Below, one piece after another: positions 8,365-17,902 of a DNA stretch of 64,000 nt. Source of the stretch: Geosporobacter subterraneus DSM 17957. GTDB lineage: Bacteria; Bacillota; Clostridia; Peptostreptococcales; Thermotaleaceae. Each line of letters begins with the position of its first letter. Position 1 is the stretch's first letter. A model generated the notes under the pieces. It saw only the letters and a program-made list of their open reading frames with translations, did not search any database and had not been told where the DNA came from. Where the stretch lies: NCBI RefSeq assembly GCF_900142145.1, contig NZ_FQZV01000012.1, forward strand, positions 1 to 64,000. The letters are read 5' to 3'. The translations under genes were made by a program, and so were the position numbers.

Positions 8365-8476
8365 TTTTTATCACCTCAATAGTATTATTTCCGGTCGATA
8401 AAAATTAATAATTCTAATCTTAATGTAAGATTTAGCAAATCAGTAAAGTGCTGATAAATAAAAAAATAGATCAAAT

Positions 8477-8504
8477 GAACATATTTTTGATTTTCTCATA
8501 TTAT
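8477..8504 (+). promoter_or_regulatory. Possible mother-cell (sigma-E/K-like) promoter of the tgl operon
   Basis: GAACATAT (8477-8484) and CATATTAT (8497-8504) resemble the -35 and -10 elements of sigma-E promoters, but the spacer is about 12 bp, slightly short. Bacillus tgl is made in the mother cell, which makes this worth noting. Weak evidence. Confidence 0.25.
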
Positions 8505-8539
8505 GAATTGATATTAAAAATGTGCGAGGTGATAAAAAC

Positions 8540-9733
8540 ATGCTTCCTTATCATACACCTAGGCCTTTCCCCTATAGCAGCAGCAATATTTCTCATTATC
8601 CCTATATGTATCCTCCAGCCCATTTCTACAGGCCTTTAGCCATCTCCCCATTTGATTCAAACCATTACCACAATACTACCACACCCCCTTTCTATCCCTT
8701 TAGGGACACTACAGATCCTTCAGAACATTATCTGTCCATAGGCCAGCTGAAAACCGCATATTCTACCCATAGGCTTAGCACACAGCAAAACAACAACCTA
8801 CAAAAAAATGCCTTCCATACTCTCGTTGAATCCGACATTCAGGAGGCTATGAACCAGATAAATGATGAGCAGATATCCTTTTCATCTCTATTCCAGCTTC
8901 GTGACGTGATTCGTGAAAATAATTTATTTGAGGGTTTGAATCAGCGCAACAAAACAGCACTCCTCCTAACCGATGATATATTATCTCACGGAACAGAAAA
9001 GCACACCATCGACCTCTCCTTCTGTGACTATATTCAATCAGCCCATACTATATTAAAGTGGATTTTAGAAACAGGGTCAGCTCATGATGGTCTTAGCAGT
9101 GATCACGATGCCGTTTTAGATATTGCAGCAGCATTCTTGGTAAAGTTGTTTCACGAAAAATCTGTACTTCCCATTATGGCAGATATGATATTCGAAAGAA
9201 ATCGAAAAGGTCGCTTCAATCATGATTTAGTCTGGGCTTTCTTCGAAGCCAAGGAGCCTCAAAGCTTGATTCTTATAGCAAACCGTTTAAAGTCTGAAAA
9301 CCAAAAAGATGTTGAATTTGCCCATCAATTGCTAAACTTTATTCCAGGCATCGGTACCGGCAATATGGTTAGTGCAGATCAACAATATTCCTATGTCATC
9401 CACTGGCTCCAGGATAATGGCCCATTTTTGCACTATACAGGAGAGAGTCTGCAGCAGCTTCATAAACCCTCTCCCTATGTTATCATCCTAGAGGCTAAAT
9501 ACTTATGCAAGCCTCTTTACGCTAACAAGGCTGAGGTTGCAGCCCCCTTATCCAGCAAAGATTTTCAGCTTTTGGATGCCTATAGCAAATTAGATCTGCA
9601 TCACAAAATCCTGCTCTCTAACTACTCCCTCTCCCTCTACCGGCAAAATCCGACCTGGTGGCAATCCTGGCTTCAGTATCCTATTGCTGAGCAGATCAAG
9701 ATCGCTAAAGCTAGAACAGGAGGGAGACTATGA
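8540..9733 (+). CDS. Unknown protein translationally coupled to spore-coat transglutaminase
   Basis: 397 aa from the ATG at 8540 (GAGGTGAT 6 bp upstream; a GTG at 8522 lies before that site). The first 60 residues are rich in P, Y, H and S (for example YMYPPAHFYRPL and HYHNTTTPPFYPF), as in spore coat proteins. The rest is helical and soluble, with no motif I recognise. Its stop overlaps the tgl start in ATGA (9730-9733), so the two are co-translated. That suggests a coat substrate, partner or modulator of Tgl, but this is inference from context. Confidence 0.8.
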   Translation: MLPYHTPRPFPYSSSNISHYPYMYPPAHFYRPLAISPFDSNHYHNTTTPPFYPFRDTTDPSEHYLSIGQLKTAYSTHRLSTQQNNNLQKNAFHTLVESDIQEAMNQINDEQISFSSLFQLRDVIRENNLFEGLNQRNKTALLLTDDILSHGTEKHTIDLSFCDYIQSAHTILKWILETGSAHDGLSSDHDAVLDIAAAFLVKLFHEKSVLPIMADMIFERNRKGRFNHDLVWAFFEAKEPQSLILIANRLKSENQKDVEFAHQLLNFIPGIGTGNMVSADQQYSYVIHWLQDNGPFLHYTGESLQQLHKPSPYVIILEAKYLCKPLYANKAEVAAPLSSKDFQLLDAYSKLDLHHKILLSNYSLSLYRQNPTWWQSWLQYPIAEQIKIAKARTGGRL

Positions 9734-10494
9734 CTGTATTTATAGGCAATAGGATTCTTCCAAGTGCTTTTATAGATCAGTATCCACCTAACAGCACGGA
9801 AAGAAGAGTAATTGAGATTTTATCCTCCAGTAATCATACTTACCGATACGAATCGGTCAATCACCTGAAGGTGGAACTGGATCTGCGAGCAAATATTGTA
9901 AAAGCATCCAGAGAACTCTTCTACAGCGGCATTGGCTTTCGTACTTTTCGAAATTCCGTGTGTAATCCGTCTTATTGGATTCGCAATGAGGATGGAGGCT
10001 TTACTTCCAGAGATGACGTTCCTCCCTCTGAAGCGATTGAAGATATCTATAAAAACGGTCGCAGATACGGCACAGAATGTGCTACAGCCATTATCATCCT
10101 TTACTTTAAAGCGGTTCTAAATGTATTTCCCCATGACGTTTTCAACCAATTGTTTTCTAAAATACATCTGATGAACTGGCAGCAATTAGACAGCAATCTT
10201 GCCATTGCATATTTCCGAAATCCAACAGATTATCTGCCTGGGGATTGCAGATATGTTAAAAATCCCGATGTTAACCCCCTAACTCCAGAATGGCAGGGAG
10301 AAAATGCAATTGACTTAGGCAACGGCCTCTATTATGGCCATGGGATTGGTATCAAAACCGTGAATGAAATTATCGCAGCCTTAAATAGAAACAGAAGACC
10401 CGGTGCCACCGAATCAGCCTATCTTATGGATTCTGTCAATCGTTTGGGTTTTTCACGTTTGGCATCCTTATATCAACGGCTTGTTAGAACATAA
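9730..10494 (+). CDS. tgl: Protein-glutamine gamma-glutamyltransferase (spore coat transglutaminase)
   Basis: 254 aa; Bacillus Tgl is 245 aa. The catalytic Cys lies in RRYGTECATAIIILYFKAV (C117, preceded by E116). The conserved GENAIDLGNGLYYGHGIGI segment (E191, H204) supplies the other active-site residues. Tgl forms epsilon-(gamma-glutamyl)lysine cross-links between coat proteins late in sporulation. The start codon overlaps the stop of the upstream unknown gene, so expression is coupled. It runs convergently into the group II intron, and no clear terminator follows. Confidence 0.93.
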   Translation: MTVFIGNRILPSAFIDQYPPNSTERRVIEILSSSNHTYRYESVNHLKVELDLRANIVKASRELFYSGIGFRTFRNSVCNPSYWIRNEDGGFTSRDDVPPSEAIEDIYKNGRRYGTECATAIIILYFKAVLNVFPHDVFNQLFSKIHLMNWQQLDSNLAIAYFRNPTDYLPGDCRYVKNPDVNPLTPEWQGENAIDLGNGLYYGHGIGIKTVNEIIAALNRNRRPGATESAYLMDSVNRLGFSRLASLYQRLVRT

Positions 10495-10516
10495 CTTATG
10501 CCAGCGTTTGGCTATA

Positions 10517-12421
10517 ATCGAGTAGGAGGTAGATAATTATTTTACCTACCGACCTCTCACACCACCGTACGTACCGTTCGGTATACGGCGGTTCCTTAGT
10601 TTATGCACTAACAGTTTTGTAATAATCCGTGAAAAATTGATATCCTGCTTCTCTAAGCCGATTATCGGTTATTGAACAGGACAGTATTTGGCTGCCGGCT
10701 ATATGCCAGTAGCCTTTTCTTGTGTTGGAATACTTTTTCGCATTACTGTGGTTGTAGCCAAGTTTTCTCAGCATTCTGTATCTAGTTTTGATTTTCTTCC
10801 ATCTTTTCCATATAAACATCCGAAGTCTTCTGCGTAACCACTGGTCTGTATTCAATAAGAGATTCTTCATATCAGCAAGTTTGAAGTAATTCACCCAACC
10901 AACTACAAATTGCTTTAATTTTAATTTAAGCACTTCATAGCCAATTCCATTACTTCTTGATGTTACTTCTCTTATTTTGTCCTTCATTTTAGCTACACTC
11001 TTTGAATGTACTCGCAGTTTTATTCCTGCTTTTGATGGATAGAATCCATATCCAAGAAATTTGATTTTCCCAATATACGCTACAGTTGTCTTTTCCCTAT
11101 TCACTCTAAGTTTGAGTTTATTCTCTATGAATGGCAGGATGTTGGAGAGTATTCTCTTAGCACTTCTTTTGCATCTCGCAAATAAAAGTATATCATCAGC
11201 ATAACGCACAAATTTTATCCCGCGTTTTTCAAGTTCTTTATCAAGTTCATTTAGCATTATGTTGCTACATAATGGGCTGATATTCCCCCCTTGGGCGAGT
11301 CCGATATTCGTTTCTTCAAACCGTCTTCCTACTATTGCACCTGCTCTAAGGTATTTATGAATCAGAGAAATAACCCTTCCGTCTTTAATCGTCCTTGATA
11401 GTATTTCTACCATCTTTGATTGATTGACTACGTCAAAGAATTTCTCAAGATCCATATCTACAACATAGGTATATCCTTCATTCGCATATTCCTTGCATTT
11501 CTTTATTGCGTCGTGCGTACTTCGTTTGGGTCTGAATCCATAGCTAGTTTCACTAAACTGGGGTTCAAATATCGGTGATAATACTTGCAGTATTGCTTGT
11601 TGAATGACTCTGTCAACTGCTGTTGGTATTCCAAGATTTCTCTTTTTTCCATTGTCCTTTGGTATTTCTACCCGTCGAACTGGATTTGGATGGTATTTTC
11701 CCTCCAAAATGGTCTCTCTTAACTCATTCCCGTTGTCTTTAGGATATTGTAGAAGATGCTCTACTTCCATCCCATCAACTCCGTGTGACCCTTTATTCTT
11801 CTTAACCTGCTTAAATGCTCGGTTAAGATTGTCTCGGTCTAGAATTTGTTCTAAAATCCCATTTACTTCACTGTCGGCATTGGTGATGTTGCTTTCAGTT
11901 ATCCTCTTTTCGGTAAGCGCTCTGTCATACCCTTTGTGTTCCGCACTATCTCTTTGACAGTAGCCGTTGCTACAGCAACGTGTTCTGCTTTCTTTTGTCC
12001 CGATTTTGGTAACATTCATTTACTTTCACCTCCTAAGGTTCAACCCTTCATGACTTCGTCGTCTAAGTCACTACTATGGTATCTGCTGACTTCTCACGAT
12101 GAATCTTGTTTCAACCATATTTCACAAAGGCGTTCCATATGTCCGTGAGACCTCCCCAGGTAAGAACGCAGTCTTTCCTTCCATCTATCTGCCACATTTA
12201 CACCGTATACTTCCGGATAGTTTAGGGCTTCAGTTTGAGTTGTAACCTTACCCAGCATACGTATGCCTGATGTGATTTCTATTCGTCAGACCAGAAGTTT
12301 GCCGCCGGCTTCCTTCAGATTCCTCGTCGCCAAGGACACCCTTGCCTTAAGCTATACACTTGGCACTATCAACCCGTGTTCGGGACTTTCACCCGTTAGA
12401 CTGCGCCCATGCTGGGCGCAC
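10517..12421 (-). mobile_element. Group II intron (class C-like), complete
   Basis: On the minus strand the 5' end is GTGCGCCC (12421-12414). The 3' end has a domain V-like hairpin (GCCGTATACCG...CGGTACGTACGG, about 10556-10595) and a domain VI hairpin (GGTAGGTA...TATCTACC) ending in CTCGAT at 10517. One ORF encodes the reverse transcriptase/maturase. The 5' boundary lies 4-6 nt after the stem of an intrinsic terminator (12427-12466), which is where class C introns characteristically insert. Boundaries are by motif, so plus or minus a few bases. Total length about 1.9 kb. Confidence 0.85.
10601..12019 (-). CDS. ltrA: Group II intron reverse transcriptase/maturase
   Basis: 472 aa. RT domains run from about residue 60 to 330, with the fingers motif NKGSHGVDGMEVEHLLQYPK, SYGFRPKRSTHDAI, the intact catalytic YADD (FVRYADDILLF) and LAQGGNISP. 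The maturase X domain (about 365-440, VVGWVNYFKL) follows. No HNH endonuclease domain is visible, as in class C/D/E ORFs. It therefore probably relies on structured or single-stranded target DNA. A TTAGGAGGTGAAAG site precedes the ATG. It appears functional: no frameshift and full length. Confidence 0.93.
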   Translation of the reverse strand: MNVTKIGTKESRTRCCSNGYCQRDSAEHKGYDRALTEKRITESNITNADSEVNGILEQILDRDNLNRAFKQVKKNKGSHGVDGMEVEHLLQYPKDNGNELRETILEGKYHPNPVRRVEIPKDNGKKRNLGIPTAVDRVIQQAILQVLSPIFEPQFSETSYGFRPKRSTHDAIKKCKEYANEGYTYVVDMDLEKFFDVVNQSKMVEILSRTIKDGRVISLIHKYLRAGAIVGRRFEETNIGLAQGGNISPLCSNIMLNELDKELEKRGIKFVRYADDILLFARCKRSAKRILSNILPFIENKLKLRVNREKTTVAYIGKIKFLGYGFYPSKAGIKLRVHSKSVAKMKDKIREVTSRSNGIGYEVLKLKLKQFVVGWVNYFKLADMKNLLLNTDQWLRRRLRMFIWKRWKKIKTRYRMLRKLGYNHSNAKKYSNTRKGYWHIAGSQILSCSITDNRLREAGYQFFTDYYKTVSA

Positions 12422-12426
12422 AACCA

Positions 12427-12466
12427 AAATAGCTTCCAGCTTGATACATCAAGCTGGAAGCTATTT
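12427..12466 (-). terminator. Terminator of the enolase locus, intron target
   Basis: Perfect stem AAATAGCTTCCAGCTTGAT / ATCAAGCTGGAAGCTATTT with a 2-nt loop, followed by T's on the minus strand. The T-tract is cut short by GGTT and then the intron 5' end. It lies downstream of the broken eno gene. Confidence 0.85.
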
Positions 12467-12516
12467 GTTTAGGTTGTACTGCTACTAACTATTGAAACCG
12501 CTTATCTATATGCAGC

Positions 12517-13315
<799 letters not shown>

Positions 13316-13320
13316 TCAAT

Positions 13321-13710
13321 CTAGGCATTCTCATTTTTATAGATCTCCAGCTCCTTGCGGTAGTCTTCAACAATATCTACTACGTGTTGGTAGCTTGCCT
13401 GATATTGCCTGTTTTCATGAACTAAGCCAGAAACCTGAAGTTTCATACGATCATAGTCTTTTTTCATTTCATAATAATTGAATTTCAAAGCCCCATATTT
13501 CGCATTGGCTTCCATCAGTGCCCTGCGCAGGCGGATATCCGGTTCTTCCCCTTGCGCGATCTCATGGATCTGAGATTGACTATAATAAAAGCTCAACCCT
13601 AGGAGCATCAGATTTCTAATGGCTTGCTCTTCAGAAAAGCCCTGTTCCTCCATATACGCCTTGATCATTTCTTTATACGTTTCATCAAACTGCTCCATAA
13701 TATTGTTCAT
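13321..13710 (-). CDS. Hypothetical helical protein downstream of a dynamin-like GTPase
   Basis: 129 aa, almost entirely helical and charged, with heptad-like stretches (about 70-125) suggesting a coiled coil. There are no membrane segments and no motif I recognise. AGACGGAGGTTAGCT precedes the ATG. The start lies 16 bp after the stop of the dynamin-like gene on the same strand, so the two are almost certainly co-transcribed. Many bacterial dynamins act with a partner protein; this may be one. Function unknown. Confidence 0.75.
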   Translation of the reverse strand: MNNIMEQFDETYKEMIKAYMEEQGFSEEQAIRNLMLLGLSFYYSQSQIHEIAQGEEPDIRLRRALMEANAKYGALKFNYYEMKKDYDRMKLQVSGLVHENRQYQASYQHVVDIVEDYRKELEIYKNENA

Positions 13711-13726
13711 AGCTAACCTCCGTCTG

Positions 13727-15484
13727 CTAAGCCTCTTTTAGGTTTTCCATTCTTGTCCTGATGGATGCCAAACCATCCCTTAACTGTTCATAATAAAGCA
13801 GTTGTGCTTGTATATTCTCCTTCTTCTGATTTCTAAGCTCCATTGTCTTTTGGATAATTCCCTGTATGTTCGCCACCGTATCGTCTATATGCCCTTGATA
13901 AGCCCGTTCAAAGATATACTTGCTGTCTCTTATTTTGCTGGCATAATCCCATTTTAAGTTATTTCCGTTCTTCTCCAGTTCTTCGTCGACCCTTCTCATC
14001 ATATCGGAAAAAATGATTTTATTTCTCCATTTCTTCGGCATCAGGAAAAGAAAATCCCGAAGCCTTGGACCTAGAAAGGCAGGACTGGAGCTGCCAAACT
14101 TAAAGTAGAAGGTATCCTTATCAATCAGATCAAACTCACCGATAGGTTGTGCCAGCCGAAGCTTAAACACTGCATAGGTTATTTCATTTATCAGGTTGAT
14201 TCCCTGGTTCAGCTTGTCGGTAAACCGTAGAATGATTCCCCGATAGGCTTGCTTTAAATTTTCTATCTGCCGCTTATCCCAGTGGGTATAAGCCTCTTCC
14301 ACAAGATTTTCAAGCTCCTGGTTGAGCAGCTTAGGCAAGTCCTTTCCGCTCATTTCTTTATTTCTTTCAAATATGTCCTCGAGTCTCCCTTTGATTTGCA
14401 AAGCTTGTACTGCCCGAAAGTCCTTTATCTGCACTTCCAAATCTCCAATAATTTCATTTAAATCTGCTTCCACTAAAGCTAATGCTTCCTTCTTTAGTCT
14501 TGCGGTATCCTTTACCTTATCTTTAAAAAGATTTAACTGCTGCTCCAGGGTTTCCACAGGACTATTGAGCACAGCTCTTTTAAAATCTATATTTTCCTCC
14601 AGTTCCTTAGTCATTCCGTATAGCTTTTCTTCATAGCTTGCCAGAAGATATTTTCCCTTGTCTTTTAGGAGAAAGATTTCCAAATCCTCTTCAAATGCTT
14701 TCATACCACTTTGTTCCAAAAGATTCGTATTTCCCGTTTGTTTACCTTCATAGGCTTGTTTTGCAGAAATCGGGTATAACTTTACATCGGATGCCAGAAC
14801 CTTTGAAATCATTTCCCTTGAAAAGGCTATACTCTCATCCTTTTCTTCCGGATTTAAATAATCGATTTTGTTTTGAAGAAAAAATATCTTATGAAAATAT
14901 TCCTTTGCATCTTCTAGAAACTCCATTTCCAACTCACCTACCGGTGCATCAGAGGAGGTAAGAAAGATGGCAGCATCGGCTTCCGGCAGATACCGATAGG
15001 CTTCTTCCGTGTTATGCTTATGAACGGAACCAATACCCGGTGTGTCTATCAGTACAACCCCATTTTTTAAGATATCTGAAGGGTAATACAGCTCAATAAT
15101 GTCCACATTTTTACTATTCTCAGGATTCTTTTGCTCTGAGATATATTCATGGATTTGTCTTATGTCTGTCTCCGTGCTCCTATGATCCTTGTAGTGTATA
15201 GCTGCCTTTGGAGATGCAGCATATCTGATTCGGGTAATGATAGATGTAATAGGTATTACGCCGGTAGGCAGAATATCATTCCCAAGAAAATAGTTGATCA
15301 GGGTAGACTTGCCCCTTTTGAACTGTCCAATGACGACTACATGAAATTCTGTGTGTTTTATTTTTTCCCGCTGTCTTCTGAAGCTGTGAAACAGTGCAGG
15401 ATTCTCAACTTTTTCCGCCAAAGCTGTAAGCTCATCGGCCATATCTGCGTATTCCTTAACCAACACATTAAACTGTTTAAGCAA
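13727..15484 (-). CDS. Bacterial dynamin-like GTPase
   Basis: 585 aa from TTG 15484, preceded by GGGAGTGG; GTG at 15502 is the alternative. The GTPase domain shows G1 GQFKRGKST (about 53-61), G3 DTPGIG (about 147-152) and G4 NKID (about 205-208). A G2 threonine is likely in PITSIITRIR. The rest is long helical stalk sequence, with a basic hydrophobic patch (FLGPRLRDFLFLMPKKWRNK) that could be the membrane-contact paddle. Dynamin-like proteins remodel or protect membranes. One gene plus a small coiled-coil gene, not the usual tandem DynA-type fusion. Confidence 0.87.
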   Translation of the reverse strand: MLKQFNVLVKEYADMADELTALAEKVENPALFHSFRRQREKIKHTEFHVVVIGQFKRGKSTLINYFLGNDILPTGVIPITSIITRIRYAASPKAAIHYKDHRSTETDIRQIHEYISEQKNPENSKNVDIIELYYPSDILKNGVVLIDTPGIGSVHKHNTEEAYRYLPEADAAIFLTSSDAPVGELEMEFLEDAKEYFHKIFFLQNKIDYLNPEEKDESIAFSREMISKVLASDVKLYPISAKQAYEGKQTGNTNLLEQSGMKAFEEDLEIFLLKDKGKYLLASYEEKLYGMTKELEENIDFKRAVLNSPVETLEQQLNLFKDKVKDTARLKKEALALVEADLNEIIGDLEVQIKDFRAVQALQIKGRLEDIFERNKEMSGKDLPKLLNQELENLVEEAYTHWDKRQIENLKQAYRGIILRFTDKLNQGINLINEITYAVFKLRLAQPIGEFDLIDKDTFYFKFGSSSPAFLGPRLRDFLFLMPKKWRNKIIFSDMMRRVDEELEKNGNNLKWDYASKIRDSKYIFERAYQGHIDDTVANIQGIIQKTMELRNQKKENIQAQLLYYEQLRDGLASIRTRMENLKEA

Positions 15485-15660
15485 TAGTACCACTCCCAAC
15501 ACCGTTATTATCTGCTTACTGCCTCATAGATAGTATTCAATGAATGCATACAATTATTTATAGGAAAATACTATAATATTTGAAAAAAACAATATTCTTT
15601 AAAAAGCCTTTATTAAAGTTTAGGGTGGATCTTATATGTTTTAGCCATAGATTGTGACGC

Positions 15661-15737
15661 AGGTAGGGGTGGACGACTCTGTCCACCTGCAGATGCCTTA
15701 TTAAAACAAGCAGGCAGACACAGGGTCCGCACCCTAC
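15661..15737. repeat. Interspersed modular hairpin repeat, family B, copy 2
   Basis: Begins GTAGGGGTGGACGACTCTGT and ends GGTCCGCACCCTAC. Internal hairpins GTGGAC...GTCCAC and CAGGCAGACACAGGG lie between GTAGGGG and CCCTAC ends. It lies in the 485-bp gap between the dynamin-like gene and pepF, which otherwise holds only the terminator at 15779-15817. Confidence 0.6.
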
Positions 15738-15778
15738 AAAATCAACATTATAGTTTAACAGAGCTTTTTAAAAAAAAC

Positions 15779-15817
15779 ACAAAAAAGCTCCTACTAAAGA
15801 TATCCTTAGTAGGAGCC
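15779..15817 (-). terminator. Terminator downstream of pepF
   Basis: On the minus strand, stem GGCTCCTACTAAGGATATCT / TTAGTAGGAGC followed by TTTTTTGTG. It lies about 155 bp after the pepF stop codon. No gene is seen in between. Confidence 0.75.
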
Positions 15818-15972
15818 ATTAATTGCTGCAGCAATGTTTACGGTGAGCTCCATCACCTTAATGGTTTATATTGTTTCTCAATTCAAGCGATTCAATAAAT
15901 ATATTATAGCTTATTCTTCGGTTATTTTCAATCATATAATAAGTGAATCTTCCCTGTATAAGTTTTTAACAT

Positions 15973-17736
15973 TTACTTCAATGCTATAAACTGCTCTATA
16001 TCTTCTTCGATCAACTGCAAAGATGCCAACCAGAAATCTTTTTGCCGGAGGTCTTCATTCACCAGACGGGCAATGTCTGCAATGCTGTTCTTACCGGTAG
16101 CTGCCAGCAGATGATCATAGGTTTCTACAAAATCACTGCCTGTCTTAAGATATTTTGCATAGAGTCCTTTGGCAAAGAGCAGTCCAAAGGCATAAGGAAA
16201 GTTATAGAAGTTGTAATCTGCACTATAGTAGTGAGGCTTTACCACCCACATATAAGGATGCAGCCATTGATGATCCAGCCCCGGCCCATAAGCTTCCTTT
16301 TGTGCCCACAGCATCATCTCTTTCAGCTCCCGCACGGAAGGAGATCCTGTTTCTCTTTTTCTGAAAAGCTCACTTTCAAACAGGTATCGGCTGTAAATGT
16401 CTACGATCACCTGACCTGCTCCTGATATCCCGCTCTCCAGTATGGTAAAGGCTTCATCCTCAGATGCTTGCTTTAAGGCTGCATCTTTAATGATGGTCTC
16501 ACAGAAAATAGATGCCGTCTCTGCAATGGGCATGGGATAATCACTGTTCAAGTGGCTTTCTTCTTTTAGACACTCTCCATGGTATCCATGACCCAGCTCG
16601 TGGGCCAAAGTCATCACATCATTAAAGGTTCCGGTAAAGTTCGCCAGTATTCTGCTCTCCTTTATGCTGTGGAGGTTGGCACAAAAAGCACCGCCTCGTT
16701 TGCCTTCCCTGGGTTCTGCGTCAATCCACTGTTTCTCAAAAGCCTTGTCAGCATAGTCAGCCAGCTTATTGCTAAAGCTTTTAAAATTGTTTACGATAAA
16801 CCCACGTGCTTCCTCATAGGTAAAACGCATATCTGCTTTACCCAAAGGGGCAAATAAATCGTAGAAAGGCAGCCCCCCTTCATGTCCTAGCAATGCTGCC
16901 TTCTTCCGGTAGTACCGATGGAAGGCCGGCAATTTATCCCCCATAGCTGATATCATGGCTTCCAAAGTCTCCTGGTCCATTCTGGAATCCAAAAGGGTCT
17001 TTTCTAAGGGGGAGCTGTATCCCCGGGCCTTACTTAAGGTAATCACTTCACCTTTTATGCCGTTTAGACAAGCAGCCGAGGAGGCTTCTATCTTTTCGTA
17101 GGCCTTTAATTCTGCCTCGTAGGCTTTTTTTCTTATAACAGGATCTGATTCGTAAGCCAAGTTTCTCACCACTGGCAGGGGCAGCTGTTTCATCTCTCCT
17201 GTCTCTTCAATGTCTACCATCAGAGTAGAAGTGAGCAATTCCTGTAGTTTCGTCCAGGCATTAGATCCTGTATTCTTCATCTTTGCAATTAACAGTTCTT
17301 CTGCTTCACTCAGCAGGTACTGATTTTGTTTTCGCAGTTGTTGAAGATAAAACTGATGTCCCTTCAGCAATTCTGAAGAAGCCATCAGCTCTTCAAAGCT
17401 TTCTAAGTTCCCTATCCATTTTTGAAAGAGCACCTGAGGCGTTGTCAGTTCTGTCAATTCATCTTCCAGCTGCTCTACTATCTGCAGGGCTCTTTCATTC
17501 TTGGCATCTACGCTCAGGGTTAATTCTGCAAAGCTGTGAATTTTGGTAAACAGCTGCAAAAATGCATTCTCCATAGATAGAAAAGCCTCAATCTTTTTCA
17601 ATCCATTATCTTGACTGCAAAGCTCCTGCTCTGCCCACTCCTTCATTTTATGGATCATTGCCCTGCAACTTTTAATGTCCTCTTCAAAGGACTCCGCATC
17701 AAAGCCCGTGTATAAAGAATCTAGATTCCATCTCAT
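15973..17736 (-). CDS. pepF: Oligoendopeptidase F (M3B metallopeptidase)
   Basis: 587 aa from the ATG at 17736, chosen because TAGGAGGTAG lies 7 bp upstream; the in-frame codon at 17760 lies before that site. The zinc motif HELGHGYH (HExxH) sits in TLAHELGHGYHGECLKEESH, with downstream ETASIFCET supplying the third ligand. The N-terminal helical half (1-200) is typical of the family. It is a cytoplasmic peptidase cleaving oligopeptides of about 7-17 residues. Normal length is about 600 aa. It stands alone, with a terminator downstream. Confidence 0.93.
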   Translation of the reverse strand: MRWNLDSLYTGFDAESFEEDIKSCRAMIHKMKEWAEQELCSQDNGLKKIEAFLSMENAFLQLFTKIHSFAELTLSVDAKNERALQIVEQLEDELTELTTPQVLFQKWIGNLESFEELMASSELLKGHQFYLQQLRKQNQYLLSEAEELLIAKMKNTGSNAWTKLQELLTSTLMVDIEETGEMKQLPLPVVRNLAYESDPVIRKKAYEAELKAYEKIEASSAACLNGIKGEVITLSKARGYSSPLEKTLLDSRMDQETLEAMISAMGDKLPAFHRYYRKKAALLGHEGGLPFYDLFAPLGKADMRFTYEEARGFIVNNFKSFSNKLADYADKAFEKQWIDAEPREGKRGGAFCANLHSIKESRILANFTGTFNDVMTLAHELGHGYHGECLKEESHLNSDYPMPIAETASIFCETIIKDAALKQASEDEAFTILESGISGAGQVIVDIYSRYLFESELFRKRETGSPSVRELKEMMLWAQKEAYGPGLDHQWLHPYMWVVKPHYYSADYNFYNFPYAFGLLFAKGLYAKYLKTGSDFVETYDHLLAATGKNSIADIARLVNEDLRQKDFWLASLQLIEEDIEQFIALK

Positions 17737-17870
17737 GATTGTTCTACCTCCTATGCCCAATCTTTAGGATACAGCTCTAAAGACAGCTTAATTTTTGAAT
17801 TAACCTTTATTATATATTATGATACCCAAAATACCAAATATTTCTATGGCATTTTGACTCTAATACAAAT

Positions 17871-17900
17871 AAATCCTGTTGTCACGGGACAACAGGATTT
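17871..17900 (-). terminator. Terminator of the LD-carboxypeptidase gene
   Basis: Perfect 13-bp stem AAATCCTGTTGTC / GACAACAGGATTT with a 4-nt loop, just after the stop codon at 17903. The T-tract is poor (TTTATTTG). Confidence 0.6.
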
Positions 17901-17902
17901 AT

